From CAYMJV01 sp964390545 (GTDB taxonomy: Bacteria > Desulfobacterota > BSN033 > UBA1163): a stretch of 13,447 nt of DNA. Both the position numbers and the translations under genes were made by a program. Location of the stretch: NCBI GenBank assembly GCA_964390545.1, contig CAYMJV010000075.1, forward strand, positions 1-13,447, given 5' to 3'. Shown here piece by piece: positions 13,247-13,447 of this stretch (position 1 is its first letter; every line of letters starts with the position of its first letter). Below the pieces are notes generated by a model. It was not told the DNA's origin. It saw only the letters and a list, made by a program, of their open reading frames with translations, and did not search any database.

Positions 13247-13270
13247 TGGAATAGTGGAATAATGGAATGA
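13247..13270. repeat. 8-bp tandem repeat just after the second binding-protein gene
   Basis: Three consecutive units, TGGAATAG, TGGAATAA and TGGAATGA, begin 14 bp after the stop codon. Confidence 0.6.
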
Positions 13271-13316
13271 TGGGTATCCGAACATTCTGTTATTCTTCAA
13301 AATTTAAAAGAGGGTA

Positions 13317-13366
13317 GGGGAGGCTTTGGCGTTCGACTGAGCTCACGCCGAAGTCCTCCCCTTTTT
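13317..13366 (+). terminator. Intrinsic terminator of the second binding-protein gene
   Basis: GGGGAGG plus CTTTGGCG (13317-13331) pairs with CGCCGAAG (13346-13353) and CCTCCCC (13355-13361). This is a 15-bp stem with one G-U pair and one bulged T, followed by TTTTT (13362-13366). The loop and inner stem match the dispersed TTCGACTGAGCTCACGCCGA repeat type, so the terminator appears built around a repeat. Confidence 0.82.
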
Positions 13367-13374
13367 AAGGGCAA

Positions 13375-13447
13375 CCTGCCTTCGCCGAAACACTCCCGCC
13401 TACGCGAAGCCCGCGCTTCGGCGGGCGTAGGTAGGTCGTGCAGGCAG
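13375..13447. repeat. Partial palindromic repeat at the window end
   Basis: Nested inverted pairs: CCTACGC/GCGTAGG (13399-13405/13425-13431) and CGAAGC/GCTTCG (13405-13410/13415-13420). The outer CTGCC (13376-13380) matches GGCAG (13443-13447). The element probably continues beyond the window. No gene is seen in 13234-13447. Confidence 0.6.

Overview
The window (about 13.4 kb, moderate GC) looks like a chromosomal stretch of an environmental Gram-negative bacterium. The dispersed hairpin repeats between genes are of a kind I associate with Desulfobacterota ('deltaproteobacterial') and similar metagenome genomes: CCCTCTCCCC/GGGGAGAGGG elements, TTCGACTGCGCTCAGG-type elements and GTAGGG...CCCTAC two-hairpin elements. 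This placement is an inference; there is no rRNA or other phylogenetic marker here. I found no CRISPR array, phage, transposase, tRNA or rRNA.

Region 1 (1-6434, minus strand) is a molybdenum cofactor (Moco) locus. In transcription order it holds a promoter (6406-6434), a candidate Moco-type riboswitch (6253-6392) with a strong intrinsic terminator (6201-6234), moeA (6175-4943), a MoeA protein fused to a periplasmic-binding-protein-like domain (4854-2935), moaA (2792-1809), moaC (1531-1040), a stand-alone MOSC protein (790-344) and the 5' part of a MogA/MoaB-family gene (170-1, cut by the window edge). MoaA and MoaC convert GTP to cyclic pyranopterin phosphate. MoaB/MogA and MoeA adenylate molybdopterin and insert the metal. 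MOSC proteins handle the finished cofactor or its sulfur. moaD, moaE and moeB are not in the window.

Region 2 (6581-11827, minus strand) is an ABC importer operon of the FbpABC/PhnSTU-like class: a secreted binding protein, a 570-residue permease with two fused transmembrane halves, and an ATPase coupled to the permease by stop/start adjacency. A small secreted protein of unknown function and deoC (deoxyribose-phosphate aldolase) follow. A hairpin with T runs at both ends and a GTAGGG-type element lie between the binding-protein and permease genes.

Region 3 (12112-13233, plus strand) is a second binding protein of the same broad family, divergent from the first. Each has a near-consensus sigma-70 promoter in the shared 284-bp intergenic region. 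It ends in an intrinsic terminator whose inner stem and loop match a dispersed repeat. The substrate of this transport system cannot be read from the sequence.

The most interesting signal is the moeA leader. A 9-nt segment of the candidate aptamer is perfectly complementary to the loop and 3' arm of the terminator, a ready-made antiterminator, and a dispersed repeat hairpin sits inside the aptamer span. Also notable are short tandem repeats lying at or next to the stop codons of four genes, one of which encodes the last residues and the stop of moaC.
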